The notes beneath the pieces are model-generated. The model was not told the DNA's origin. It ran no database searches and worked only from the letters and a program-made list of their open reading frames with translations. A program made the position numbers and the translations under genes. Source: Hybos culiciformis (Eukaryota; Arthropoda; Insecta; Diptera; Hybotidae). From it: a stretch of DNA of 64,000 bases. The stretch spans positions 73,958,959 to 74,022,958 of the forward strand of contig OZ023273.1 of assembly GCA_964007475.1 (NCBI GenBank), written 5' to 3'. Numbering within the stretch: position 1 is the stretch's first letter; each line of letters opens with the position of its first letter. This document shows positions 11,276 to 23,040 of this stretch, piece after piece.

Positions 11276-11460
11276 TTTTTTATTTTTGTTTGCTTTTTTT
11301 TTTCCCAGCGCATTTTTAATTTTGAATTTTTTTTTGATTTTTTTTTTTTCGCGGCTCTTCCGTTTGATTGCTTCCGTTTGATTTTTTCTTCCACATCCTT
11401 TTTTTTTTTCATTTCACTCCCCATGTAATCACCACCGTAAAGAAGCTTCGCTTCAAAAAG
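11160..11460 (+). repeat. Dispersed repeat, copy 1 (second copy 14990-15262)
   Basis: From the foldback arm end through a T-rich tail to gaagcttcgcttc, this segment matches 14990-15262 almost throughout. Because the match continues past the foldback terminus into the flank, the two loci were copied as a larger unit than the foldback element alone. Confidence 0.75.
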
Positions 11461-13170
11461 TTAATTTGTATTTAGAATTTAGAATTGCTAACTAGGCATA
11501 TTTTATCATATAAATAAATATTATATGCACTGTTTAGAATTAAAATTAAAAACAAATTTTAAACTTCACGGTAACACAGGTTTTTAAAAAAATCAAGAAA
11601 TTTTAATCTTTCAGCAGCTCTCAACTGTATAACGTATAAAGAGAGGTCTTTAAATGTTTTTTTTTCAACCCAATCGAAAGTAGCTTAAAGAACTATGGCA
11701 TGTACGGTAAATTTTTTGTTTCCCGAAATTCTTGATCCGGGGAGCTACAACTTCTTAAATTACCAAAAACTATCATTTTTTACTCCCATTTCCCGCAGCT
11801 TAATACAGATCTGATTTCATAGGTATTGGTTTTAAATAAAAGTTATCGAAAAATTTGAGGATATACCTACTACAGGTATACAAAATAATAAAAAGTTTAT
11901 CGAATTTTTACGTTAAGTTTTAAATTTTTTTTTTAGTAATTTGACAATAAATTATAATTTTAAAATAAAAATAAATAAAAAAAGAAAACAACTTGTCGAT
12001 TACTGAAAGTAAACAAATTGTTAAACAAAATTCGATTGACCATTCCATTACATATAAAAAAAAAGAAGAAAATTTTGATATAATGAAAATTTAGAAATAG
12101 TTATATGTATGTAAATGATGATTGCATTCACTTCTCATAGATTCTTCATAACAAGTTGTAACATCAAATATAAATTATTAATAATGAAGTAGCATAAAAA
12201 AATATAAAAAAAAGAAACATTAATGTGGGTTCATGTACTCTTATCAAAAAAAAAAAAAAACCAATATTCGTAAAAGTAATAGTCGTAGGTTCTCTTTAAA
12301 ATCTCTCATCCATACATAGAAAACTAAATAAATTGTCCTTTTATTGCTCCGGGAAATTTTTCTTTTTGTAAATGAGAAACTGTATCTTCTTGTAGATAAT
12401 ATAGATACAAATGATAAATTTTGTGGAACGAAATGAATGAATATTTCAAAGCAATTATATCTGATTTCGCTCACCTTTTGTCGCTTAGACGTTTTTGCGA
12501 GCTTTACAACGAAAACTTGAATAAATAAATTTAAGTATAATAACGATTTTTGTTTAAGATAATTACGTCAATTAAGCAAAACTAATTTACCGGTAATAAT
12601 TTAAATTATTTATTGTGAGCTAAATGTGATATTTTAGTAGTGTCTATAAACGCTAAATTAAGTTTTTTTTTGTCTGTTCTCCGTTAAAAATGAAGAAATG
12701 TATCATATACGTTTTTATTAAATGTCTTCCACTGAAATACTTGTGAACTAAGGTTTTTTAAATAATTTGTTTGTAAAACATATTTAAAATTTTTTAAATA
12801 TTGGAATAGGATCGATTGAATTAACTTAAAAAAATAATGTTTAGCCTGCGATTTTGACCAAGGTATCTTTAATAAATAAAAATGTTGAAAACGGACTTTC
12901 TACATCAAATTTTTTTATTGATTTAAATTTGATATTTCTCACAGTATTGCTTTAAAAACCTTAGATGCAATTTCGTTTTCTATGACGAAATTAATAATAG
13001 TAATAACAAAAAGTTGATATTAACAAAAATTTTAGGAACAAAATGATCTATTTTACATAACGAAAGTATGTAGTATACATATTTTTAATGGGCATGTGGT
13101 CGGTATGTTGTATTTAGTAGTATAGAATTTAGATCGTTAAATGGAATATTATATGCGTCAATACACATGC
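11461..13170. other. No recognisable gene
   Basis: AT-rich DNA without a coding frame of note, TIR pair or RNA gene that I can support. The longest frame (12244-12474, minus) starts in a poly-A run and resembles nothing. Confidence 0.5.
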
Positions 13171-13248
13171 AATCATTTAGATGCATCTGCGTGAATAATG
13201 AAATCATTTAGATGCATCAGCGTAAATAATGAAATCATTTAGATGTTG
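13171..13248 (+). repeat. 31-bp tandem repeat, 2.5 copies
   Basis: AATCATTTAGATGCATC starts at 13171 and 13202, with a partial copy at 13233, giving a period of 31 bp. Confidence 0.8.
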
Positions 13249-13790
13249 TCACAATACACCCAATCCTCTTTTTACACGGTAGATTGGTTCCTGAGAATAC
13301 CGTGTAAAAAAAAATCGTGTCAAAAAAGACCCACAGTAATAGAAAAAAATTAGATTGGTTCTACAACATCAAAAGGCCTACAAAAATTAATAATTTGGCA
13401 AAATAAGCAAAAATTTTGTTTTTCTATACATTCAGATTCATGTCTATTTTATTTTACATATTATAAACATTATTCAATTTTTAAAACAAAAAAAATAGAT
13501 TTTAAAAATAAAAAAAATATAAAATATTCACATATTCAAGGAATATAAGAATAACATTATAGAAATAAAAACAAAGTTTAAAAATAAAAAATATTCACAT
13601 ATTCAAGGAACATAAAAATGATATAAAAACAAAGAACCACAAATTAATTCCCAGAATTATTAATTATTGCGCGTAATTTGGTCCGTGTAAAAAAAGAAAA
13701 TCGTGTAAAAAAAGGATAAGTTTATTTTTGTCAACCGTGTTATTTCAAAATCGTGTAAAAAAAGACCGTGTAAAATTGTGTATTTCAATA
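13249..13790. repeat. Repeat region with recurring CGTGTAAAAAAAG motif
   Basis: Both ends carry facing or repeated copies of ccgtgtaaaaaaagga-like sequence (about 13262-13320 and 13680-13775), suggesting a decayed MITE. Its centre has a roughly 80-bp direct duplication sharing attcacatattcaaggaa (about 13520 and 13592). No TSD could be fixed. Confidence 0.5.
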
Positions 13791-13899
13791 CAGACAAATC
13801 CAACAAAAAATGAAAAAAAAAATGTGTATATCAACTTTTGTTTTTGTTTTGCATTGTAAATGTATAGACTGCAACTACCTTTCACATGCACATTAAAAC

Positions 13900-14088
13900 A
13901 GTATATTGGATATGTTAACAAAATTTGTTATACAACTCGTTCTGTATTTACACAAAAACACATAGACACTTGTCAATATATATCACTCGACCTTCGGTCT
14001 CGCGATATAAGTATTGACTCGTGTCAATGTGTTTTGTGTATACAGAACTCGTAATTAATAACAAATTTAGTTAACATATACAATAATC
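13900..14088. repeat. Long imperfect palindrome (hairpin of about 85-bp arms)
   Basis: The left arm (about 13904-13990) and right arm (about 13996-14086) are inverse copies around a tight GACC-TTCG-GTC turn. The arm ends share ATATGTTAAC. The structure may be a small foldback element or a processed hairpin locus. No TSD is apparent. The 64-residue open frame across it is a by-product of the palindrome. Confidence 0.75.
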
Positions 14089-14989
14089 TACTATTATTGT
14101 AATAAGGTACTAATTATAAAATAAGCATGAGTTTTTTAATTGTTTTCATAAAAAAATTGATTTACTACCAATGTAAAATCTTGAAAAATAACATTATTTC
14201 TACATTACTGACATCTGGCATCTCTAGTTATTATTTCGAACCTTTTGAGAAATAATTATTGGTAAATCAATATAATGGTTATACATAATTGAAAAAAGTT
14301 TTTTGTAGTGATTAAAAAATCCGCAAGATGTCACTGACATTCATAAGGCTTTGACGATTGACCACATCTAAATAGAAATATAAAATATATATTTGATGAA
14401 ATAAAATCATTTTTAATATAGAAATTAAATGAAGTACAAAATTAAAAATTAAGTTTGTGAAAAAACACATGATGTGTCATGAGACACCCGATAGAAGCGA
14501 AGCTTCTTACGCTTAAAAGTATAGTTTTTAAAATTTAAATAATATATTTACTATACATACTAAGTAGTCATCATATTCTATCATGGAAATAATTGTTTTG
14601 TGGTAGCTAAAATAAGAGACAAATGTTTGTGATTCTGTTTTGTTGACATATCTGGAAAATTCACAATTTTTTTTATCTAATCTTTTTTGGTTTTAATACT
14701 CTAATTTACGCAATAGATTTAACACATTTTTTAACTACATATTTATAGCTACATTTTTTTTAACACAAGTCCAAAGTATGTAATATAATATTAATAACTA
14801 GATAGTATCCCGTTGTATTTTCAATATCAATAAATTTGGTTTTTGGGCTTCCGTTTTTTAAATTGAAACGCAACAGAATAATATTAATCTAATTAAGTAA
14901 ATAAATTGTCAATAAATTAATGAGAAATCAAAAAATATCGAATTTATCAATTAAATTTCTTAAATATAATTAAATAAAGAATTAAATAT
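14089..14989. other. No recognisable gene
   Basis: AT-rich. The only item seen is agcgaagcttctta near 14498-14511, an inverse of the gaagcttcgctt motif that ends the dispersed repeats at 11460 and 15250. The 11460-14510 interval might therefore be bounded by facing copies of that motif. Confidence 0.4.
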
Positions 14990-15262
14990 AGAAACGGGGC
15001 CTTTTCCCCAAGAACTAATTTCAGTTTTGGGAGTTTGGGTACCGCCTCTACCCCTCCTCCAAGTTTCAACCCATTCTGAGTGGTTCAAGGAAACGGCAGT
15101 ATCGCCGTTTTTTTTTCCCAGCGCATTTTAAATTTTGAATTTTTTTTGTTTTTTTTTTTTTCGCGCCTCTTCCGTTTGATTTTTTCTTCCACATCCTTTT
15201 TTTTTTCATTTCACTCCCCATGTAATAACCACCGTAAAGAAGCTTCGCTTCAAAAAATTTCC
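14990..15262 (+). repeat. Dispersed repeat, copy 2
   Basis: The first about 115 bp match the foldback arm up to its terminus at 15106. The rest matches the tail after 11275, including cccagcgcattttaa, ccacatcc and gaagcttcgcttc. The left part of the arm is missing. Confidence 0.75.
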
Positions 15263-15514
15263 GTACAAAATGTAGGTATTGACTGTATTTGTAATATTTT
15301 TATGATTTTATTTGACAGTTTAACTTAAAGCAAGCTCATTTAAAAGTAAAGTGTTAAGTTTAACAAATCAATATCGCAAAGTAAAAGATATTAATGAGAA
15401 TATCATTTCAAAATCCTATTTTCGAATTAAGTAGGTATTAACAGATAATGTTTTACTCATATTACAATAACAAAGATATATGTATATAAAGATAGGAAGC
15501 GATACGATTGAGTG

Positions 15515-15640
15515 TAATTCATTTGACTGTAAGAAGATTGACTATAAATACAATTGACTGTAAATACATTTGACTTTATTTCTTTTGAGTATATTTCATT
15601 TGGCTGAATTTCATTTGATTGTATTTAATTTGACTGTATT
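15515..15640 (+). repeat. Degenerate minisatellite of about 16 bp
   Basis: About eight diverged units of ATTTGACTGTATTTC type follow each other (for example catttgactg, aattgactg, atttggctg). They are imperfect, so the array is old. Confidence 0.65.
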
Positions 15641-16112
15641 TTTTTTATTTTAATGACTTACCTATTTGTTGTTAACATTCATTTGATAATTTATTAAATG
15701 GATTTTGTTGCTGTTTTTTCGATATTCTTGGACAAAATTAAATCTCAATTGTATGTATCTTATTATAGTTATCATAAGCCAATAGTTTCTATGTTAGAAC
15801 ATAATTTCTTTTCATTTGGTATTTATCTTTATATAATTTATAATTTACTATTTTGTATTAATATAATTTTTTATGAATAAATATTTTTACTAAAATATTG
15901 AATTAATTTTTATGTTGTAATTTGTTCCTTCCCATTCACATTATTTGCTTGAAATAATAATATAAAATATATAGATTTCATTTCGAATTTTATTAACTAA
16001 TTAATATTTTATAGTTTGAATAAAATTGAGATTTTCCTACTAATTCAATTTAAATAAAAATATGTATCGTATAATTTTGTAAATTTTGTATAATTTTGCC
16101 AATGATGCAATT
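15641..16112. other. No recognisable gene
   Basis: AT-rich spacer. A 60-residue hydrophobic frame (15698-15880) has no features beyond base composition, so I do not call it. Confidence 0.4.
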
Positions 16113-16982
16113 GGCGCCCTGACATTTGTCCGCGTTGAAATTTGTATGGAAAACTTCGCGGACAAATGTCATTTTACAAAATGACATTTGTCCACGATTG
16201 TAAAATGACATTTGTCCGCCGCGGAGAAATGTCTCAAAATGCGCGGACAAATGACATTTTCAAAAATGACATTTGTCCGCGATTGAATTTTCAAACTTAA
16301 GCGGACAAATGTCATTTTGCAAAATGTCATTTGTCCGCGATTGAAATTTTTAATTTTTAGCGGACAAATGTCATTTTGCAAAATGTCATTTGTCCGCGAT
16401 TGATTTTTCAGTTTTTTTAGCGGACAAATGATGTCATTTTGCAAAATGTCATTTGTCCGCTATTGATTTTTCAATTTTGGAGATACTGCAGATTACGTGA
16501 ACCACTCAGAATCGTCTGAAGCTTGGAAAAGGGAAGAGGGGTAGAGGCCCCCAAATTCTTCATACATTTTGTATGTGCAATTTTTTTTTTTGCCCGATTT
16601 GCCCCTTAAAGAGAGGGTGTTGGGGGGCGGCGGGCGGGCGGGTGGACTGGTGGTTGGTCAGTGGGATTTGCGGCTGACGCCACCAGTCCATCCGGGGACG
16701 AATGTCATTTTGCAAAATGTCATTTGTCCGCGATTGATTTTTCAGATTTTTAGCGGACAAATGTCATTTTGCAAAATGTCATTTGTCCGCGATTGATTTT
16801 TCAGATTTTTAGCGGACAAATGTCATTTTGCAAAATGTCATTTGTCCGCGATTAATTTTTATCGCGGACAAATGACATTTTGGAAAATTTTATTTGTCCG
16901 CGGCGGACAAAAGACATTTCGAATCGCGGAAAAATGTCATTTTTATGTCCGCGATACAAAAACAAATCGCGGACAAATGTCC
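16113..16982. mobile_element. Foldback/palindromic array element FB1 (ATGTC core)
   Basis: Near-palindromic units are repeated: GCGGACAAATGTCATTTTGC followed by AAAATGTCATTTGTCCGC, joined by short gattgatttttcag spacers. They surround a unique centre (about 16480-16700). The centre contains foldback-family fragments, a G-rich stretch and an 11-bp perfect stem (TGGACTGGTGG/CCACCAGTCCA). The left end reads GGCGCCCTGACATTTG. The right end is unclear and no TSD was found, so it may be truncated. Its ends and centre correspond to FB2 (30666-31617). Confidence 0.75.
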
Positions 16983-16999
16983 TTATCTAATTAAAGGCA

Positions 17000-19665
17000 T
17001 GATTTTTTTTTTCTTAAAATTTTATTACAACTAATTAAACTAATAGATTTTTATATAAATGTAATCAAAAAAGGATAAAGCGTCTAAATAATTGCAAATA
17101 ATAACATACATAAAAAGTTATATGTATTTAAATTACAATGAACTTGTCAAACATGCAAAAAATTTAGCTTTAAAAGAAGGATTTTCGAAACTGTGGGTGT
17201 CGAGGAGATGGTTAAAGCGATTAAAAATTCTGAATAGGGAATTCAGTGAATTGTTTTGGCCATAATTGGTCCTTGAAAATCTTATGTTTACGGTGTCAGT
17301 ATGTCTAAGATTCCTTGTTGGAACATTAAATTGTAGATTGGACATTAGGCAGTCACTCTTCATTCTACCAACAATAACCTTGTGAACAAAACAAAACGAC
17401 AAATAAGATCTTCTATGTTCAAGACTTGGTAAATTGAGGAGCTGTAGTCTTTCAGAATAAGGGGGAAGATTAAAGTTATTTTGCCAGTTAAAATAAATGT
17501 CTTAACGCAAAACGTAGGAAGTTTTTCTGAACAGACTCAATTCTGGAAGAATGAACATTATAAAAAGGATTTCAAACTTGACATGCGTATTCCAGGTTAG
17601 GACGTACAAACGAGGTGTACAAAATTTTTAATACATAGGGATCATTAAAATCTCGTGACTGCCTTTTAACAAAGCCAAGAATACGACAAGCCTTATTTGA
17701 AATACAATTAATATGGTTTATGAAATTTAATTTTCTGTCAAAAAAAACGCCAAGGTCATTGACTTCATCTACCTCTGACAAAGCGGAGGATCTTAAACGG
17801 TATTGAAAACTATGAGTATTTGTTTTTCTAGACAGTGACATAAAGTTACATTTACCGATATTCAACTCAAGATTATTCGAAGTACACCAATTATAAAAGA
17901 TGTCAAGATCATTTTGCAAGTCAAGGCAATCAGAATGGCATGTACTAGTTTTATAAATCTTTGCGTCATCTGCATAAATAAGAGTTTCGGATGAGTTAAG
18001 AATGTTTGGTAAGTCATTAATAAATATGATGAAAAAAAATGGTCCTAGATGACTGCCTTGTGGAACGCGACAATTTACTAAAAAAGGGTTTGAAAAATTA
18101 TTATCAAACAAAACTTGGTAATAGCGATTTGACAAGTAATCGGTTGCCCATTTAATAAAACCGGCATTAAATCCCATTTTGTCTAATTTAGAAATTAGAG
18201 TTCTGTGACAAAGCCTGTCAAATGCTTTAGAAAAATCTGTGAAAATGCAGTCGACTTCATTTTTCGAAAGAAAGTTGGTGAAAGCCGTGTTGCCTTTCTG
18301 GAATAATAGAAACTGCAGGCTATCGGCAATAATTGATTCAAACAATTTGGGAATAGAAGAAAGGCGGGCAATGGGCCTGTAGTTCTGAATATCATTTTTA
18401 TTGGACTTTTTATGAAGTGGAATAATATATGATGTCTTCCAAATACTTGGGAAACTACACAGTGAAATTGATTTATTAAAAAGGATAAAAAGAGGTTCAA
18501 CTATTGTGCACATTTGATCAAAAAAACAGTTGGAACACCATCAGGACCAAAAGTATTTGATTTGACTAGTGTAATGTATTTTGAAATGTCTGACTTAGAT
18601 ATATTGAAATTAAAGTTTGAGAGGAAACTGTATGATTTGACAGCATTAAGGTTAGGGACATTTGTGAACAGTGGAGAATCAAAAGATGTCTTAAAAAACT
18701 GAGCAAAAAGATTTGATATAATGAACTTATTGTCACTGCTAGTGTACCGTAATGTTGAAGGATATGAGGATGAATTTCTTTTTAAATTCACAAAATTCTA
18801 GAAACCTTTTGGATTTAAATTTGTTTGAAGATCATTTAAGTATTCTAGGTAACTATTATTGGACAGTCTTCGAAAATCCTCACAAATAATTATTCAAATA
18901 AAATTCATTTCCATTACTACAATATGACCTCCACGATAAATTACGTTTGTTTCTGAGAGATCTCAACTCATCATTGTACCAAGGTGGGGAAGTATTGCTA
19001 AAAGAAATGAGTTTAAATGGTAAAAAAACTAGAAATATGTTTAAAATAATTGAGTAAAATTTGAGTGACGCCTGTTCAACGTTAAAAGAATGTAGAAAAT
19101 TCCAATCAAAACGATTAAGACCATTGTTCATCCCATCAAAATCAGCTCTATTGAAGTTAAATGAGTAAGTATTGTCTATGAAGTGGTTGTTAGAAACAAG
19201 GTCTACATCCAAGCTAACAAGAAGAGAAGGATGATGGCTTTCTTCAGGAAGCAATGGATCAATGCAATGAGTAACAGAAATAGAAGAGAAATTAAGGGAA
19301 AATACAAGATCCAATTGTTTATTATTAGAATTTTTAATTAGAGAAATTTGTTCAAAATCTAATGAGAAAAAATGATCAGTCAACATAGATTCAACAGAGC
19401 ATGTCGGTGTAGGGTACACGCACTCAGTTTCAGAATCAATGAGCCAAGAGGTCGACGGCAAGTTGAAATCTTTTAGAACCAACACTTTGTCAGAATTAGA
19501 GATGTTCTCACTTAAAAAATCAAGAGAACTAATTAGTTTTAAATGTAAATCATTTCTTTCTTGACCCGTTTTGGTGGTAAGTAAACAACAAGAATAAACA
19601 AATAACAATCATTAAGTTTGACTTTAATGCATAAAGTCTCCAATTCTTCACAAGGAATTCATAAT
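17000..19665 (-). mobile_element. LINE 1, jockey-like non-LTR retrotransposon, 5' truncated
   Basis: This is the reverse-transcribed remnant of a LINE. From the 5' (right) side it has the C-terminal part of the APE-like endonuclease, a linker, RT with a YADD box, and the post-RT domain. It ends near a T run (about 17007-17015) that would be its poly-A tail. The first part of the endonuclease and all of ORF1 are absent. Such 5' truncation is usual for target-primed reverse transcription. Confidence 0.85.
17133..19660 (-). pseudogene. LINE 1 ORF2 remnant (endonuclease-RT)
   Basis: Four open pieces follow each other on the minus strand. The endonuclease C-terminal half is at 19608-18880, where the usual Gly-Asp-Phe-Asn motif reads Lys-Asp-Phe-Asn. 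The pre-RT linker is at 18791-18501, RT and thumb at 18513-17572, and the C-terminal piece at 17402-17133. RT has the FTDFSKAFD box, PQGS (Val/Pro-Gln-Gly-Ser) and Tyr-Ala-Asp-Asp (about 17965). Compared with LINE 2 in this window (39648-41091), a stretch before the FTDFSKAFD box is deleted near 18300. At least three frame breaks make it non-functional. Confidence 0.85.
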
Positions 19666-19959
19666 TTAGGAAATTTTTAAAAATTTAAAAATTTAAAATA
19701 TTTAAAAATTACTTTATTTTTACACAAAAAATTTATTAGATTCTATATTACATAAATTTTTGTTTGTTTTAAAATTACAAATTTCTATAATTAATCAATT
19801 TTGTCTTTACATGGTTGATTGATTTTTTGTTTTCTATAATTTTTGAAGTTTATACTTCTTTAGCGGCGTTTAATGATTTTTGGTAGAGGGTAAAAATCCA
19901 TTTTCATATAGAATTTTTCTCAGAATCGTCATCATTTTTCTCAGAAAAATTAGAATAAA

Positions 19960-20037
19960 TTGTCATATGGACATGGCTTAGTGGCTAGAACATCAGACTG
20001 TAAGTCTGAAGGTGCCTGGTTCGATTCCCAATGACAA
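19960..20037 (+). tRNA. tRNA-like sequence, anticodon GTA (probable pseudogene or SINE head)
   Basis: A 7-bp acceptor pair (TTGTCAT/ATGACAA) encloses an A-box-like TGGCTTAGTGG and a perfect anticodon stem TCAGA/TCTGA (19993-20009), with loop CTGTAAG giving GTA. A consensus B box GGTTCGATTCC (20019-20029) follows, then a T run after the 3' end. The T stem pairs poorly (about two pairs) and there is no intron, although insect nuclear tRNA-Tyr genes usually have one. The internal promoter looks intact, but a working tRNA-Tyr is doubtful. Confidence 0.45.
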
Positions 20038-20060
20038 GATTTTTTAATTTCAAATATATG

Positions 20061-20990
20061 CAGGGTTGCCAACTCTTGACCGAGGAAAAACTGGAGTTGA
20101 AAAAACAAAAAATGTAGATAGAAAAATCGAAAAAATAATAAATTTATAAATTACATTTGTGCTTCACCCTTAAAAAAATTTAAGAATTTCAAATTCTGAA
20201 TTTCAAATTCCTAATGTATTTTGTTAGTGTGATTTAATGTCAAAAAAAAGTTTCCCACGAAAACTTTTTTTTGACATTAAATTACACTAACAAAATACAT
20301 TACTTTTTTTCACTTTTTTTCATATATTTGAATTATTAATGACAAAGCTGCCAGAGTAGGATTTTCTTTAGAGGATTTTATTACATCGGGGCAAAAATTA
20401 TGAACAAAAAATTATTGTACAAGGAAAATCAATTAGAATGACAGAACTTGAATTTCAAAATTTTTTTTTGTTGTGTGATTTTCAAATACACGCCTCAGCC
20501 AGAACGTGTATTTGAGATTCACAACAACAAAAAAAAAATTGAATTTTACACAACAAAATACATTAGGAATTTGAAATTCAAAATTTGAAATTCTTAATTT
20601 TTTTAAGGGTGAAGCACAATTATTATTAACATAAACAAACGAAACATAAAATAAACCGCATATACAAAAATAATTCAAATTAGAATAAAACTTTATAGAA
20701 AGTAATATAAAATAAATACAAATATTGAAATTAGAAAAAAATTAGTTAATTAATGAGATCAATTATTTCTTAAAGGTATTAATAACTTTGTTTTGGAACA
20801 AATGATACTATAGCTAAATGAATAACAAAGTAAAATGACATCTACTGGTTAATGGCTTATGTGAATTTCTTTTTTACTTTAAAATTATTAATTTTGAAAA
20901 AAACTGGTAAAATTTTAAAAAACCTGGAGACTGCAGTTTTAGTTGAAAGACTGGAAACTCCAGGGTAAAACACCCCAGATGGCATCCCTG
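20061..20990. mobile_element. hAT-type MITE, copy 1, perfect 8-bp TSD
   Basis: The ends read CAGGGTTGCCAACT and (inverse) CAGGGATGCCATCT. They are flanked by an identical 8-bp duplication AATATATG (20053-20060 and 20991-20998). Internal hairpins include a pair around 20230-20290. There is no transposase. A second copy, inverted and longer, is at 42897-44074. It pairs the same two ends and proves that this is one family. Confidence 0.9.
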
Positions 20991-21009
20991 AATATATGTA
21001 TATATAGGG

Positions 21010-22877
21010 CCCAATATTACAAGCAAAAAAAGCTACGGTTAGGTCGTGCCGGAGCAAAATATACGAAAATTTTTTTTTTAACTAGGTAGCTCCGGTGAAA
21101 TTAAGATTACCTGAAAAAAAAATTTTGGGTGGGGAGCTACGGTTAGGTCGTGCCGGAGCAAAATATAAGAATTTTTTTTTTTTTTTAAATAGGTAGCTCC
21201 GGTGAAATTAATATTACTTGAAAAAAAATTTTGGGTGGGGAGCTACGGTTAGGTCGTGCCAAAGCAAAATATACGAAATTTTTTTTTTTTTTAATTAGGT
21301 AGCTCCGGTGAAATTAATATTAACTGAAAAAAATTTTTTGGGTGGTCGTGCCGGAGCAAAATATATGAAAAATATTTTTTTTCCAAATAGGTAGCTCCGG
21401 TGAAATTAATATTAACTGAAAAAAAAATTTTGGGTGGGGAGCTACGGTTAGGTCGTGCCGGAGCAAAATATACGAATTTTTTTTTTTTTTTAAATAGGGA
21501 GCTCCGGTGAAATTAATATTAATTGAAAAAAAAATGTTGGGTGGGGAGCTACGGTTAGGTCGTGCCGGAGCAAAATATACGAATTTTTTTTTTTTTTTTA
21601 AATAGGTAGCTCCGGTGAAATTAAGATTACCAGCCGAAAAATTTTGGGTGGTAAGCTACGGTTAGGTCGTGCCGGAGCAAAATATACGAAAATTTGTTTT
21701 TTTTTAAATAGGGAGCTCCGGTGAAATTAAGATTACCAGCCGGAAATTTTTGGGTGGGGAGCTACGGTTAGATCGTGCCGGAGCAAAATATACGAAACAT
21801 TTTTTTTTTTTAAATAGGGAGCTCCGGTGAAATTAATATTACCTAAAAAAAATATTTGGGTGGGGAGCTACGGTTAGGTCGTGCCGCAGCAAAATATACC
21901 AAATTTTTTTTTTTTTTTAGATAGGTAGCTACGGTGAAATTAAGATTACCAGCCGAAAAATTTTGGGTGGGGAGCTACGGTTAGGTCGTGCCGGAGCAAA
22001 ATATACGAAAATTTTTTTTTTTTTAAATAGGTAGTTCCGGTGAAATTAATATTAACTGAAAAAATTTTTTTGGGTGGGGAGCTACGGTTAGGTCGAGCCG
22101 GAGCAAAATATTCGAAAATTTTTATTTTTAAATAGGTAGCTCCGGTGAAATTAATATTAACTGAAAAAAAATTTTTGGGTGGGGAGCTACCGTTAGGTCG
22201 TGCCGGAGCAAAATATACGAAATTTTTTTTTTTTTTTAAATAGGTAGCTCCGGTGAAATTAATATTACTTGAAAAAAAATTTTTGGGTGGGAAGCTACGG
22301 TTAGGTCGTGCCGGAGCAAAATATACGAAATTTTTTTTTTTTTTTTCAAATAGGTAGCTCCGGTGAAATTAATATTACCTGAAAAAAAATTTTTGGGTGG
22401 GGAGCTACGGTTAGGTCGTGCCGGAGCAAAATATACGAAATTTTTTTTTTTTTTCAAAATAGGTAGCTCCGGTGAAATTAATATTACTTGAAAAAAAAAT
22501 TTTTGGATGGGGAGCTACGGTTAGGTCGTTCCGGAGCAAAATATACTAAACATTTTTTTTTTTTAAATAGGTAGCTCCGGTGAAATTAATATTAACTGAA
22601 AAAAAATTTTTGGGTGGGGAGCTACGGTTAGGTCGTGCCGGAGCAAAATATACGAAATTTTTTTTTTCAAAATAGGTAGCTCCGGTGAAATTAATATTAC
22701 CTAAAAAAAATTTTTGGGTGGGGAGCTACGGTTAGGTCGTGCCGGAGCAAAATATACGAAACATTTTTTTTTTTCAAAATAGGTAGCTCCGGTGAAATTA
22801 ATATTACCTGAAAAAAAAATTTTGGGTGGGGAGCTACGGTTAGGTCGTGCCGGAGCAAAATATACGAAAATTTTTTT
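21010..22877 (+). repeat. Satellite array of about 17 units of ~107 bp
   Basis: Each unit has gagctacggttaggtcgtgc, cggagcaaaatatac, a T run of variable length, and gtagctccggtgaaatta. Unit length varies about 94-109 bp, mostly from the T run. CCGGAGC and GCTCCGG within a unit can form a 7-bp stem. The same unit, inverted, flanks the 12-bp array at about 54180-54345 and 57540-57790, so it is a component of the Helentron-like family rather than a chromosomal satellite. Confidence 0.9.
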
Positions 22878-23040
22878 GAAGTTTATACTTCTTTAGCCGC
22901 GTTGTGCGTTTTTTTGGTAGAGGGTAAAATATTTTAATTTACATTTTGTACTCAGCAGCCTATCGTTTGTAGCCACTGTTATTTCATATTTTAAATCTTT
23001 AAGTATAAACTTCTGTAGGCAGTTCTATGACTGCTTCTTG
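22878..23040 (+). mobile_element. Short complete Helentron-like unit
   Basis: This minimal 163-bp unit has both ends: GAAGTTTATACTTCTTTAG at the left, and AAGTATAAACTTCTG plus a GCAGT/ACTGC hairpin at the right, followed by a T run. It lacks the satellite. It shows that the ends alone can be contiguous, or that the 5' end of the larger element was duplicated. Confidence 0.55.

Larger units (their letters stand above)
19841..23040 (+). mobile_element. Composite Helentron/DINE-like non-autonomous element A
   Basis: The left end carries GAAGTTTATACTTC (19845). The right end carries the inverse AAGTATAAACTTC (about 23001), followed by a GCAGT-TCTATG-ACTGC stem-loop and a T run. Sub-terminal inverted repeats, a 3' hairpin, insertion into T runs and internal tandem repeats resemble Helentron-derived elements such as DINE-1 (family knowledge; assignment inferred). 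It holds a tRNA-like sequence, a hAT MITE and the ~107-bp satellite. A second left end at 22878 begins a short complete copy. The same ends bound 54076-58170 in the opposite orientation. Confidence 0.6.

Noticed and set aside
16620..16700. G/C-rich block as a CpG island or promoter of a host gene
   Set aside because: It is the shared centre of the FB1 and FB2 foldback elements.
16113..16982. Regular short repeats resembling a CRISPR array
   Set aside because: The spacers are short, near-identical AT tracts and the repeats are near-palindromic foldback arms. There is no cas gene and the genome is eukaryotic.
22236..22457. 73-residue minus-strand ORF within the ~107-bp satellite
   Set aside because: It repeats with the satellite period and has no independent support.
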